Assembly: GCA_002359655.1 (NCBI GenBank)
Contig: DENL01000032.1
Span: 1 to 49,124, forward strand
Direction of reading: 5' to 3'
DNA length: 49,124 nt
Source: Rickettsiales bacterium UBA2645
GTDB lineage: Bacteria; Pseudomonadota; Alphaproteobacteria; Rickettsiales; UBA1997
Under the pieces are notes generated by a model that worked only from the letters and a program-made list of their open reading frames with translations, was not told the origin of the DNA and made no database searches. Position numbers and translations under genes: made by a program. This document shows, piece after piece, positions 15,850 through 24,702 of the stretch (within the stretch, counting starts at the first letter, position 1; the number at the start of each line of letters is the position of its first letter).

Positions 15850-18800
15850 TTATAGTCGGGTTCTTTGATTTTCTTCAGAAAGTTGAGAAGCAGAAGATGC
15901 ACTTGCTGAAGAATTTGGTGACGATGATGTGCTAGTTGAAGATTCAGAAACAGTCGCTTCTGATGGTTTTTGTTCTTTGGCAATTATATTTAACTTAGCA
16001 CGAACAACTTTTAAATAAGCATGGTCTTTGTTTATCTTGCTAATAATTTTCTCAGCTTTTTTTAATAAATCTGATGCTTCGTTTAACTTACCTTGGGATT
16101 CACAAACCAATCCGATATGGTGACAGGAACCAGCAAGAGTAAAACTGTCTGGCGCTTCTCTTTCTTGTATTTCTAAGGCTTTTTTAAGTGCTAGAAGCGC
16201 TTCGGTTAAGTTGCCTTGGGATTGACAAACCATCCCGATATTGTTATAGGAAGTAGCAAGATCAAGACTGTCTGGTGTTTTTCTTTCTTGTATTGCTGAG
16301 GCTTTTTTAAATTCTGCGAGTGCTTCGTCTAACTTGCCTTGGTAATTATAAATCATTCCGATCTTGCTATAGGAATCAGCAAGATCAAGGCTGTCTGGTG
16401 CTTTTTTTTCTTGTATTGCTGAGGCTTTTTTAAATTCTGCGAGTGCTTCGTCTAACTTGCCTTGGGAATCATAAACTCCCCCGATATTGTGATAGGAAGT
16501 AGCAAGTAGAACCCAATCACTATCTTCTAAAATTAATGTCTTCTCATTATAATCAGAATCTGATTTAGCCTTTATCAAATGAGGATGCAGAGCATATTTT
16601 TTATCTTCATTATCTTGGTATTTCTCAAATTGTTTATTTAGAACCCTCAAAGTTTTAACCCAAAGATTTTTGTATCGTTCTTTATCTTCTTTCAATTTCT
16701 CGATCATCACTTCCTGCACCATTTCATGCATCGAGTAACTTTTATTGGTTTCTACTGTTCCATCAACTATTTTATCCAACCGGATTATTGAGTGTTCAGC
16801 TAAGGTGCTAATCACTTCACGGAAATCAACATCAATGTCTGTTTCTGAGTTTATTGATGATTCTGTTTTTGATTTTAACTCTGATATGGCTCCCTTTATA
16901 ATGTCATCTGTAATCTCCTTGTGATCTAAAAATCCACACATCATCAATACATCATAAGATAACTGACTTCTAGCTTTAATTGATTTGAGAGATATGTCTA
17001 AAGTAATCGCTATGGTTTTATCATATTTGTCAGTAATTTTGAACTCTCTTTGTTCCTTCATTATAGCTTCTTCTTCCTTACTCAGCTTAGTTTTTTCTTC
17101 TGCTTCATTTGAGAGTTTAGTATGTTCAAAGAGTTTGATATATTCTTTGAAATTCATTCCAGATTCTGCATGATATTTGATGTAAGCAGCAGCTTGGGCT
17201 AAAGCTAATGGATAATCATGTAAAGTATTAGCTAACTCGAATGCATCTCTTTCTTCTGAAGTTAGAATCTTTTCATAATCACTATTCGATGATGCTCTGC
17301 TTTGTGATTCTTTATACTTGGTCTCAAATTCTGTTATTTTTCTAGTAAACTCTTCGTCTAACTCTTGATCTTTTCTGATTACACCAGTCGATTTTAGTAA
17401 GAAAAATATCGATTCATCTCTTTCAAAAACATCAAGTTGCAAAGATTGTTCATCCCAAGATTTACGATTTCTAGAAGTGATTAGAATGTGCTTCTGACTA
17501 TTATCACCTTTGTCTTTTTGAGGTATATAATCATCTATAGAAGCTAGATCTTTAGCATTATCAAAGATGAGTAAGTAATCTTTTTTTATAGTTCTTAAAC
17601 AATCTAAAACTTGTCTGGTGATTTCTTTTCTTTTAAGTTCTTTATCTTCAATAAAATCAGCATTGATATTTTCAATTCTTAGTAATTCAGATTTAGCATT
17701 AAGATCACTGGCTAATTGAGCAAATTGATCATCTAAATCTCTGTTATCACCGACATCAAACGACCAAATAATCGCATAATCATCTTCATTATCTCCAGCA
17801 TATTTCTTAGCTAACTGAGTCTTTCCAATTCCTCCTGGTCCACTGATAGCCTGAGTTATAACACAAGATGAGTTTTGATTTAACGTATCTCTAAGTTTTT
17901 GTAAATCCTTAGTTCTTCCGGTGAAGTTAATATTTTGTTTTGTTATATGAAGAATCGTCGGTGATGATTTCTTAGTTTGGTTTTGAATGTTTGGATATTC
18001 TATTTGATCATCGGAATCTAGATCAAAAATAATTTCTTCCTTTGGTTTGGAACTACTAATAATTCCTTTTGCTGCACTATTTATCTTTCCAAATTGATCT
18101 TTAGAGAAATTTGTTAAGACAGATTTGAAAGTTTCTGATTCTATATGTTTGATCAACAAAGCAGCAATAGCACCCGCGAAACTTTTTGACCCATTTCTTT
18201 CTATCTTTTGTAGTTCTTCTTCTCTATTTCCCCGCAAATCCTCATCGAGTTTTTGTTTAATTGTTTTAAAAGAAGGATTATTTTTGTTTATCAAAGAAAG
18301 TGAAAGATCAGCTACTGCCTCTGATGTTATCGAATCTTTAAGGCCAATGGTAATTTTTCTTGCTAATATTTCTGATAGTTCTTCTTCAAAATCTTCTTTT
18401 AGAATCCTTTTAGCATCAGCATAGTGCTTTGTTAAATTCTTATTCTGAAGAATCTCTTCCAGCTCAGAGTAAAAATCATTATCTGTGATACTTAATTTTA
18501 TAGCGTGATCTAATCCTGATCTAGATTTTGCATATAATAATATCTCTTGAATTATCTCTTGCGAAACATCTTCACCAGCACGAACAGCAGTAACTTTTTC
18601 TTCGAGTTTTCCTTCAAAGATGCATTTCAAAGCATACTCAAATAATTCTTCTACTCTTTTGTCCAACTCAGAAGAATTTAAGCTTTTCTCGCTAGAATTT
18701 TTTAAAATAGACTTAACATCAAATAACTCTTTGTTATCCATAATTAATCTCGCCGCTAACTCTTTAGCGGTTTTGTTATCATGAACTTCGAGTATGTTAA

Positions 18801-19260
18801 GTAGCGAATATTTGGACTTTATTTTCCCCTTATCTCTTTGAGAAGATACGAAAGCTGCCAAAGCGGTTGTTTTAGAGGCGAACTTAATTGGTTTAGCAAC
18901 CATATCGAAACCAGTTGGCGCCATATCTAAAGCACCCCCCACTACAGAAGTAGTTTTTGCAGAATATTTTAGAGTTGTGGTTAAAGTGCTATCCTTAGTT
19001 TTAAATTTAGAATCTATTCCCTGAGCAGTAAAAAAATTATCTCTCAAAATTTTCAACCCCATCTTATAACAATAAATTAAACTGCGTGAAGTTATAATTT
19101 CTCTTAAAGCCTCAATCTCTTTTGCATCGCGAACAAGATCTGGATCGATCTTAAATCTAGTGTGATCTGCTTTTTGTTCTTCAACCTTCGTAATATTTAA
19201 ATCTTCTTCATGATTTTGATCAGTAGCTTGCCCTTCTTGTATGATTTGAGAAATTTTCAT
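15850..19260 (-). CDS. STAND/NB-ARC NTPase with C-terminal TPR repeats
   Basis: A 1136-residue protein in three parts. Residues 1 to about 440 are a helical N-terminal region with no recognised enzyme motif. An NB-ARC-type NTPase follows, with Walker A GPGGIGKT at 474-481, Walker B YLLIFDNA at 562-569, an RNBS-B-like ILITSRNRKSW near 592, and a GLPL-like YPLALAQAAAYI. From about 917 to 1075 there are four TPR units of 41 residues (SYHNIGGVYDSQGKLDEALA-type), then a Ser-rich tail. STAND proteins of this build act as ligand-triggered switches in bacterial immunity, signalling or host interaction. Its place beside restriction and Hachiman genes favours defence. The effector domain is not identified. 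Confidence 0.8.
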   Translation of the reverse strand: MKISQIIQEGQATDQNHEEDLNITKVEEQKADHTRFKIDPDLVRDAKEIEALREIITSRSLIYCYKMGLKILRDNFFTAQGIDSKFKTKDSTLTTTLKYSAKTTSVVGGALDMAPTGFDMVAKPIKFASKTTALAAFVSSQRDKGKIKSKYSLLNILEVHDNKTAKELAARLIMDNKELFDVKSILKNSSEKSLNSSELDKRVEELFEYALKCIFEGKLEEKVTAVRAGEDVSQEIIQEILLYAKSRSGLDHAIKLSITDNDFYSELEEILQNKNLTKHYADAKRILKEDFEEELSEILARKITIGLKDSITSEAVADLSLSLINKNNPSFKTIKQKLDEDLRGNREEELQKIERNGSKSFAGAIAALLIKHIESETFKSVLTNFSKDQFGKINSAAKGIISSSKPKEEIIFDLDSDDQIEYPNIQNQTKKSSPTILHITKQNINFTGRTKDLQKLRDTLNQNSSCVITQAISGPGGIGKTQLAKKYAGDNEDDYAIIWSFDVGDNRDLDDQFAQLASDLNAKSELLRIENINADFIEDKELKRKEITRQVLDCLRTIKKDYLLIFDNAKDLASIDDYIPQKDKGDNSQKHILITSRNRKSWDEQSLQLDVFERDESIFFLLKSTGVIRKDQELDEEFTRKITEFETKYKESQSRASSNSDYEKILTSEERDAFELANTLHDYPLALAQAAAYIKYHAESGMNFKEYIKLFEHTKLSNEAEEKTKLSKEEEAIMKEQREFKITDKYDKTIAITLDISLKSIKARSQLSYDVLMMCGFLDHKEITDDIIKGAISELKSKTESSINSETDIDVDFREVISTLAEHSIIRLDKIVDGTVETNKSYSMHEMVQEVMIEKLKEDKERYKNLWVKTLRVLNKQFEKYQDNEDKKYALHPHLIKAKSDSDYNEKTLILEDSDWVLLATSYHNIGGVYDSQGKLDEALAEFKKASAIQEKKAPDSLDLADSYSKIGMIYNYQGKLDEALAEFKKASAIQERKTPDSLDLATSYNNIGMVCQSQGNLTEALLALKKALEIQEREAPDSFTLAGSCHHIGLVCESQGKLNEASDLLKKAEKIISKINKDHAYLKVVRAKLNIIAKEQKPSEATVSESSTSTSSSPNSSASASSASQLSEENQRTRL
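16045..16505 (-). repeat. Tandem 123-bp coding repeats (TPR units)
   Basis: Four tandem units with a 123-base period encode the TPRs. The copies around 16281-16360 and 16404-16480 are nearly identical in DNA, pointing to recent duplication or gene conversion. This array is prone to expansion and contraction. Confidence 0.8.
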
Positions 19261-19379
19261 AAAGTTGTAAATAGATGCTAAAAATTTTAATCGAACTAAC
19301 TAATCAACGAGTCTTGTATCTTCAACTTATTTCAACTAAATTCTCATCGATTTTTTAGAGTAAAGACTTGATTTTAAAA

Positions 19380-19559
19380 ATGACAAAAGACGACATAATG
19401 ACAATTAAAGAGCTGGCTGACTATTTAAAGATAGCGGAAAAAACAGCTTATCGCTTTGCTTTAGAGAAGAAAGTTCCTGGCTTTAAAGTTGGGGCTGCTT
19501 GGAGGTTTCGCAAGAAAGAAATTGATGAGTGGATAGTAAAACAAACAAAAGAACAATAA
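19380..19559 (+). CDS. Small excisionase/MerR-type helix-turn-helix protein
   Basis: About 53-63 residues, all one DNA-binding domain of the HTH_17 excisionase type: MTIKELADYLKIAEKTAYRF, then a wing GFKVGAAWRFRKKEIDEWI. Possible starts are TTG 19368, ATG 19380 and ATG 19398. The last begins exactly at the domain. Its stop codon directly abuts the methyltransferase ATG. This placement suggests a regulator of the restriction operon, comparable in role to restriction-modification controller proteins though of a different fold. That role is inferred from position only. Confidence 0.75.
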   Translation: MTKDDIMTIKELADYLKIAEKTAYRFALEKKVPGFKVGAAWRFRKKEIDEWIVKQTKEQ

Positions 19560-21071
19560 ATGCCGATTTTGCAATGGTTAGACAGGGACAAGACGATAAA
19601 GCAAACAAGTAGAGTACCTTATCGCTTGCTTGAAGCTGATCAAAATCTTTCTTACGGAGACCAAAATTCACAAAATCTTTTGATCCAAGGTGATAACTTA
19701 GAAGCTCTGAAGGCTCTTCTTCCTTACTATGCTGGAAAAGTTAAGTGCGTTTACATTGATCCTCCATACAATACAGGAAGCGCTTTTCAGCATTATGATG
19801 ATAATCTAGAGCACACTAAATGGCTTGAGATGATATATCCAAGACTAGAGTTATTGAGAGAGTTTTTAAGTGAAGATGGAAGTATTTGGATTTCAATTGA
19901 TGCTGACGAGTCTCACTATCTCAAGGTTGTTTGTGATGAAATTTTTGGAAGAAAAAACTTTATAGATGAGATTGTTTGGCAGAGGTCTTACTCGCCAATA
20001 AACCTAAAAAAAACCCTTTCCCGAAGCCATGACACAATTTTAGTTTATGCCAAAAACTCTAATGGTTTTGAGTTAAACAAATTACCAAGAAGCGATGAAG
20101 CTAATAGTCGTTACAAGAATCCAGATAATGATCCTAGAGGTGTTTGGAAGTCTAGTGATCTTTCAGTTGGTCCAGCAGTTGAAAAAAATATTTATGAAAT
20201 CGAAACGCCAAGTGGGAAAAAAGTTTTTCCACCAAATGGAAGAAGCTGGGTTCTTGGAAAAGAAAGATTTCAAGAATTTTTAGAAGGTAACCGAATATGG
20301 TTTGGACCCAATGGATCAAGCGTTCCTTCAATCAAAAGGTTTTTACACGAGGTAAAAGATGGTGTCACAGCAATGACTTGGTGGCCTTATCAAGAAGTTG
20401 GCCACAATCAGGATGCAAAAAAAGAGATTAAAGATCTTAATCTTGGAGAAGTTTTTGGTACACCAAAATCAGAAAAATTAGTTTATAGAATTTTGACACT
20501 ATCTACAGATGAAGGGGATTTAGTTTTAGATTCATTCCTCGGCTCAGGAACAACTGCCGCCGTTGCCCACAAAATGAATCGCCAATGGATTGGAATTGAA
20601 ATGGGTGAGCATGCGAAGACTCACTGCGCTGCTCGTTTACAAAAAGTAATTGATGGTGAACAAGGTGGAATTTCAAAAGATTCTAATTGGCAAGGTGGTG
20701 GTGGATTCCGTTTTTACAATCTTGGTGAAGCGATTTTTGATGAAGATGGACAGATTAATAAAAACATCAGGTTCGAGCATCTAGCAGCGCATATTTGGTT
20801 TTCTGAAACCAAAACTCCATTTAGTCAAAAAGAAAAGTCTCCACTTCTAGGCATTCACAATGGCATTGCTTACTACCTGTTATTTAACGGCATTTTAGGT
20901 GATAAAAGTATTTCCGGCGGAAATGTTCTAACATCAAAAACTCTTTCAGCTCTGCTAAATTTTAATGGTCCAAAGGTAATTTATGGCGAAACAAGTCGAT
21001 TAGGTTTATCCAAACTCGAAGATAATCAAATTACCTTCAAGCAAACTCCATACGATATCAAAGCGAGGTAA
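19560..21071 (+). CDS. mod: Type III restriction-modification methyltransferase (Mod)
   Basis: A 503-residue beta-class DNA methyltransferase: the catalytic motif DPPY at 67-70 (YIDPPYNTGSAF) comes before the S-adenosylmethionine motif DSFLGSGTTAAVAHKMNRQW in the second half. Such enzymes methylate adenine N6 at an asymmetric site and, in type III systems, also give the complex its specificity. The region between the two motifs holds the target-recognition part. It is somewhat shorter than many Mod proteins. It starts one base after the HTH gene stop, and its own stop lies two bases before the Res start. The recognition sequence cannot be read from the protein. Confidence 0.93.
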   Translation: MPILQWLDRDKTIKQTSRVPYRLLEADQNLSYGDQNSQNLLIQGDNLEALKALLPYYAGKVKCVYIDPPYNTGSAFQHYDDNLEHTKWLEMIYPRLELLREFLSEDGSIWISIDADESHYLKVVCDEIFGRKNFIDEIVWQRSYSPINLKKTLSRSHDTILVYAKNSNGFELNKLPRSDEANSRYKNPDNDPRGVWKSSDLSVGPAVEKNIYEIETPSGKKVFPPNGRSWVLGKERFQEFLEGNRIWFGPNGSSVPSIKRFLHEVKDGVTAMTWWPYQEVGHNQDAKKEIKDLNLGEVFGTPKSEKLVYRILTLSTDEGDLVLDSFLGSGTTAAVAHKMNRQWIGIEMGEHAKTHCAARLQKVIDGEQGGISKDSNWQGGGGFRFYNLGEAIFDEDGQINKNIRFEHLAAHIWFSETKTPFSQKEKSPLLGIHNGIAYYLLFNGILGDKSISGGNVLTSKTLSALLNFNGPKVIYGETSRLGLSKLEDNQITFKQTPYDIKAR

Positions 21072-21073
21072 TT

Positions 21074-23659
21074 ATGATTAAACTAAAAAAGTATCAGGAT
21101 AAATCTCTCGAAATTTTGCGTAACTTCCTTGAATCAGCTCGCTTCGAGGGTGTTAAAGCTGCTTATGACAAATTGCAGTATCAGCGCTATGGAAATCAAA
21201 ATTTTAAACCATTTCAGCCATTAAATGGTTTAGAAAATACCCCGTATGCCTGTTTGCGCTTGCCAACTGGCGGCGGAAAAACTTTGCTTTCTGCTCATAC
21301 AATTGCACTTGCCGACAAAGCCTACATTGAAAACGAATATCCACTCACTCTTTGGTTAGTTCCAACCAACACAATTAAAACACAAACTCTGGAAACCCTT
21401 AAAAATCCTGACCACGCAAATTACCAGGTTTTAGAAAAAGCCTTTGATGGAAAATTTAGAGTTTTTGACATTGCTGATTTTCGCAACATTCGCCCACAAG
21501 ATATTGCGGACAGTGTTTGCATTGTAATTTCAACTTTTGCTTCACTTCGCGTTGATAACACGGAAGGACGCAAAGCATATGATCACGATGAAAATTTAGA
21601 ACCGCATTTCAGCAAAATTCCAAGTAATGCTGAAGGAATGGAGAAAAGCGAAGATGGTAAAATCAAATTCTCGTTTGCGAATCTTTTAAATTGGCATCGC
21701 CCTTTAGTAATTGTTGATGAAGCACACAATGCTAAAACCGATTTGAGTGTAGAAGTTTTAAGGCGCATTAATGCTGTTTGTGTTGTTGAATATACCGCTA
21801 CTCCGGCGCCGAATAGTAATGTGATTCATTCAGTAACTGCCGCCGAATTAAAGGCAGAACAAATGATCAAATTGCCGATCATTCTTTCAGAGCATATTTC
21901 GTGGGAACAGGCGATTACTCATTCAATTCAAACGCGCCAAAGATTAGAAGAATTAGCGGCAAAAGATGCAGACTACATTCGCCCAATTATCCTCTTCCAA
22001 GCAGAAAATAAAGATCGAGAAATTACAGTCGAGGTTTTGGAAAAATATCTCACTGATAATGAAGGAATTGATCGCAAGCAAATTGCGATTGTTACCGGAG
22101 ATCAAAAAGAGTTGGATTCAATCGATTTATTTAATCCAAATTGCGAGATTCGCTATGTCATTACAGTTCAGGCTTTAAAAGAAGGATGGGATTGCTCTTT
22201 TGCTTATGTTTTGTGTTCTGTTGCCAACACAAAATCTGCAACAGCCGTTGAGCAGCTACTTGGTCGTGTTCTACGTATGCCTTACGCCAAAGAAAGAACT
22301 CAAGCCGATTTAAACAAAGCCTACGCCCATGTCTCATCAAAAAGCTGGCCACACGCGGTAACCGAGCTTCATGATCGTTTGGTTAGTATGGGATTTGAGA
22401 AGCAAGAAGCTGAGGAAGTTATTTACGCTCAACCATCATTTTTGCCACAAGAAAAAGCGCCGCCATTTGAAATGATTTTGGCTAGTGAGCCAGATTTATC
22501 AAATCTTGATTTAGCAGAAAAATCATTGGTTTCGGTAAATAAAATTTCTGAAGGAGTTTTCGAGTTAAAAGTTGAGCAAGGTTTTAACTCGGCTTTAGCA
22601 GAAAAACTTACCACTTCTATCAAAGATAAAAAAGATCGCGCAGAAATTGCTCTTCGGGCAAAAATTCACATCAAACATTTGCCAGAAAATTTATCTCCTT
22701 CACAGCGAGGCGAAATTTTTGTTGTTCCACAACTTTGCCTAAATTTTGATGGAGATATTGAACTTGCCGAAGCTGAGATCTGTCTTGATGCAAATGGCTG
22801 GAGTCTGCTCGATTATTCGACAGTTTTAACAAAAGAAGAATTTACTGTTGATGAAGAAGCGAAACAGTATATTGCTGACATCGTTGGTCAGAAAATCAAA
22901 ATCGATTTTTTAAATAAATCAGAACAGTTAAGCCTTGAAGGAATCAAAACCGAACTTGACGAAATTGGTCTTTGTCGTTGGCTGGATAAAAAACTAAGAG
23001 CTCCAGATATTAAGCAGGAAATCCTTTTAGAATTTTTACGCCGAATCGTTAAAAATCTTTTGGCTCGTGATGATATTGATATGCCAAAGCTGGTGCGCGG
23101 TAGATTTGTTCTTGAAAAGATTTTACAAAACAAAATCGCTCTTTACAGAAAAGCTGCTTACAGCAAAGGCTATCAAGCCTGTATGTTTGGCAACAATGCA
23201 ATTGCAACGATAAGTCCTGAAAATTTTAGTTTTGCATACGCTTTAAATGACAATTATCCATCAAATCTAAATTATGATGGTCACCTAGTGTTCAAAAAAC
23301 ACTATTACTCGTGCATCGGCATGATGAATAAAGAAGAAGCCGAATGTGCTTTTGCAATTGATCAAAATCCAAATGTTAAATTCTGGGTTAGAAACCTTGA
23401 GCGTCAGCCAAATTCATTCTGGTTACCAACCTCAACCGATAAATTTTATCCAGATTTTGCTGTTCAGCTAAATGATGGAAGACTTTTAGTTGTTGAATAC
23501 AAGGGGGGACAATTTGCCGGGAGCGATGATTCCAAAGAGAAAGAATTGATTGGAAAAGTTTGGGCTGAGAAGTCGGGGAATTTGTTTTTGATGGCTTGGA
23601 AAAAAGATGATTCGAGTCGAAATGTTGATCAACAAATTATTGATGAGGTAAGTAGATGA
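21074..23659 (+). CDS. res: Type III restriction enzyme helicase-nuclease subunit (Res)
   Basis: An 861-residue superfamily 2 helicase with a C-terminal nuclease. Walker A is LRLPTGGGKT at 61-70, the DEAH box is in PLVIVDEAHNAKTD, motif III is EYTATPAP, and motif VI is ATAVEQLLGRVLRMPY. The C-terminus has the PD-(D/E)xK nuclease pattern: Pro793-Asp794 in FYPDFAVQ and Glu808-x-Lys810 in LLVVEYKGG. All parts look intact. A GAGG preceding the ATG serves as ribosome site. Res uses ATP to translocate or switch on DNA and cuts unmodified DNA together with Mod. Its stop overlaps the hamA start (ATGA). Confidence 0.93.
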   Translation: MIKLKKYQDKSLEILRNFLESARFEGVKAAYDKLQYQRYGNQNFKPFQPLNGLENTPYACLRLPTGGGKTLLSAHTIALADKAYIENEYPLTLWLVPTNTIKTQTLETLKNPDHANYQVLEKAFDGKFRVFDIADFRNIRPQDIADSVCIVISTFASLRVDNTEGRKAYDHDENLEPHFSKIPSNAEGMEKSEDGKIKFSFANLLNWHRPLVIVDEAHNAKTDLSVEVLRRINAVCVVEYTATPAPNSNVIHSVTAAELKAEQMIKLPIILSEHISWEQAITHSIQTRQRLEELAAKDADYIRPIILFQAENKDREITVEVLEKYLTDNEGIDRKQIAIVTGDQKELDSIDLFNPNCEIRYVITVQALKEGWDCSFAYVLCSVANTKSATAVEQLLGRVLRMPYAKERTQADLNKAYAHVSSKSWPHAVTELHDRLVSMGFEKQEAEEVIYAQPSFLPQEKAPPFEMILASEPDLSNLDLAEKSLVSVNKISEGVFELKVEQGFNSALAEKLTTSIKDKKDRAEIALRAKIHIKHLPENLSPSQRGEIFVVPQLCLNFDGDIELAEAEICLDANGWSLLDYSTVLTKEEFTVDEEAKQYIADIVGQKIKIDFLNKSEQLSLEGIKTELDEIGLCRWLDKKLRAPDIKQEILLEFLRRIVKNLLARDDIDMPKLVRGRFVLEKILQNKIALYRKAAYSKGYQACMFGNNAIATISPENFSFAYALNDNYPSNLNYDGHLVFKKHYYSCIGMMNKEEAECAFAIDQNPNVKFWVRNLERQPNSFWLPTSTDKFYPDFAVQLNDGRLLVVEYKGGQFAGSDDSKEKELIGKVWAEKSGNLFLMAWKKDDSSRNVDQQIIDEVSR

Positions 23660-24702
23660 ATCCGCTACATCCAATTCAACATGAAGATATATCTGATCGA
23701 TCTTCTGAAAGGCTTTCCATCCAATTAAATGAAAGAAAAATAGAAGAGCAGCACCCAGATATCTATCAATCACTTATACCTTTACTTAGAACTAAGCATA
23801 GCGATCTGAAAGCTCATTTACAAACAGTTGTTTTCGGTGATGCAATTGATGAAACGAAAGCACGTGCTCACTGTCATTTTATTACTCTTGATGGCAACAA
23901 GAGACCCAGAGATAAGGATTTTGCTAGATTTTTAGGAAAAAAAATTACCGATTTTGCAATACCAAGAAGTGAAGTTATTAAAGCCTTAGAAGAAGGTGTA
24001 AAATCCCGCTCTGCTGCTCCGATGGATGATCTTAATTCTAAGGCTAGAAAATTATTTACACGTCTGCCAACAAGTGGCGAAGGGGGAGAACTAATACTTT
24101 CTGTTTTGGCAGAAGCGGTTTTGGAACTGCCTCAGATTTTTACTAAAATGGTATTAAAAACTAATACCGAAATGCATGTTCATGGTTCGGATGGTATCCA
24201 TGCGGGAGTAGATAAGATAACAGGTAATCTTGCATTATATTGGGGAGAATCAAAGCTTTACAAAGATGTAACGACTGCAACTTCAAAGTGTTTTTCAGAT
24301 TTGGCGCCATTTTTACTTGGATCTGGTGGAAGTAGCGCTAGTCAAAATTGTGACCTTAGACTAATGCGAGATGGAATAGATTTAAGTGATCCTGAATTAG
24401 AGGCGGCTTTTAAAAAATATTTAAACCCAGACGATGCCATGTTTCTTAAAGTAGAATATAGAGGTTTATGTCTTATTGGATTTGATACTGAACATTATCC
24501 TACCGAACCAAATTCCAAAGAAGTTGAACAGCTAAAAACTGAAATCGAGAAAGTTTTTAATGACAGAAAAGGTCACTTAGAAAAACGGATCAAGGAAGAA
24601 AAAATTCACAGCTTTGTCATAGAAATTTTTTGTTTACCATTTCCAAGTGTAGATGCTTTCCGTCAAGCATTTAGAGAAGAATTGGGGTTAAGTAATGAGT
24701 AA
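23656..24702 (+). CDS. hamA: HamA, Hachiman defence nuclease (DUF1837)
   Basis: A 348-residue protein of the DUF1837 family, the nuclease half of Hachiman. A PD-(D/E)xK-like core is visible: SGEGGELILSVLAEAVLELP (Glu142/Glu145 region), then HGSDGIHAGVD with Asp179, then LYWGESKLYKD with Glu198-x-Lys200. Hachiman HamA is held inactive by the HamB helicase and degrades DNA when HamB senses aberrant DNA. The start overlaps the Res stop by 4 bases and the stop overlaps hamB by 8 bases, so it is an internal gene of the restriction operon. Confidence 0.88.
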   Translation: MNPLHPIQHEDISDRSSERLSIQLNERKIEEQHPDIYQSLIPLLRTKHSDLKAHLQTVVFGDAIDETKARAHCHFITLDGNKRPRDKDFARFLGKKITDFAIPRSEVIKALEEGVKSRSAAPMDDLNSKARKLFTRLPTSGEGGELILSVLAEAVLELPQIFTKMVLKTNTEMHVHGSDGIHAGVDKITGNLALYWGESKLYKDVTTATSKCFSDLAPFLLGSGGSSASQNCDLRLMRDGIDLSDPELEAAFKKYLNPDDAMFLKVEYRGLCLIGFDTEHYPTEPNSKEVEQLKTEIEKVFNDRKGHLEKRIKEEKIHSFVIEIFCLPFPSVDAFRQAFREELGLSNE

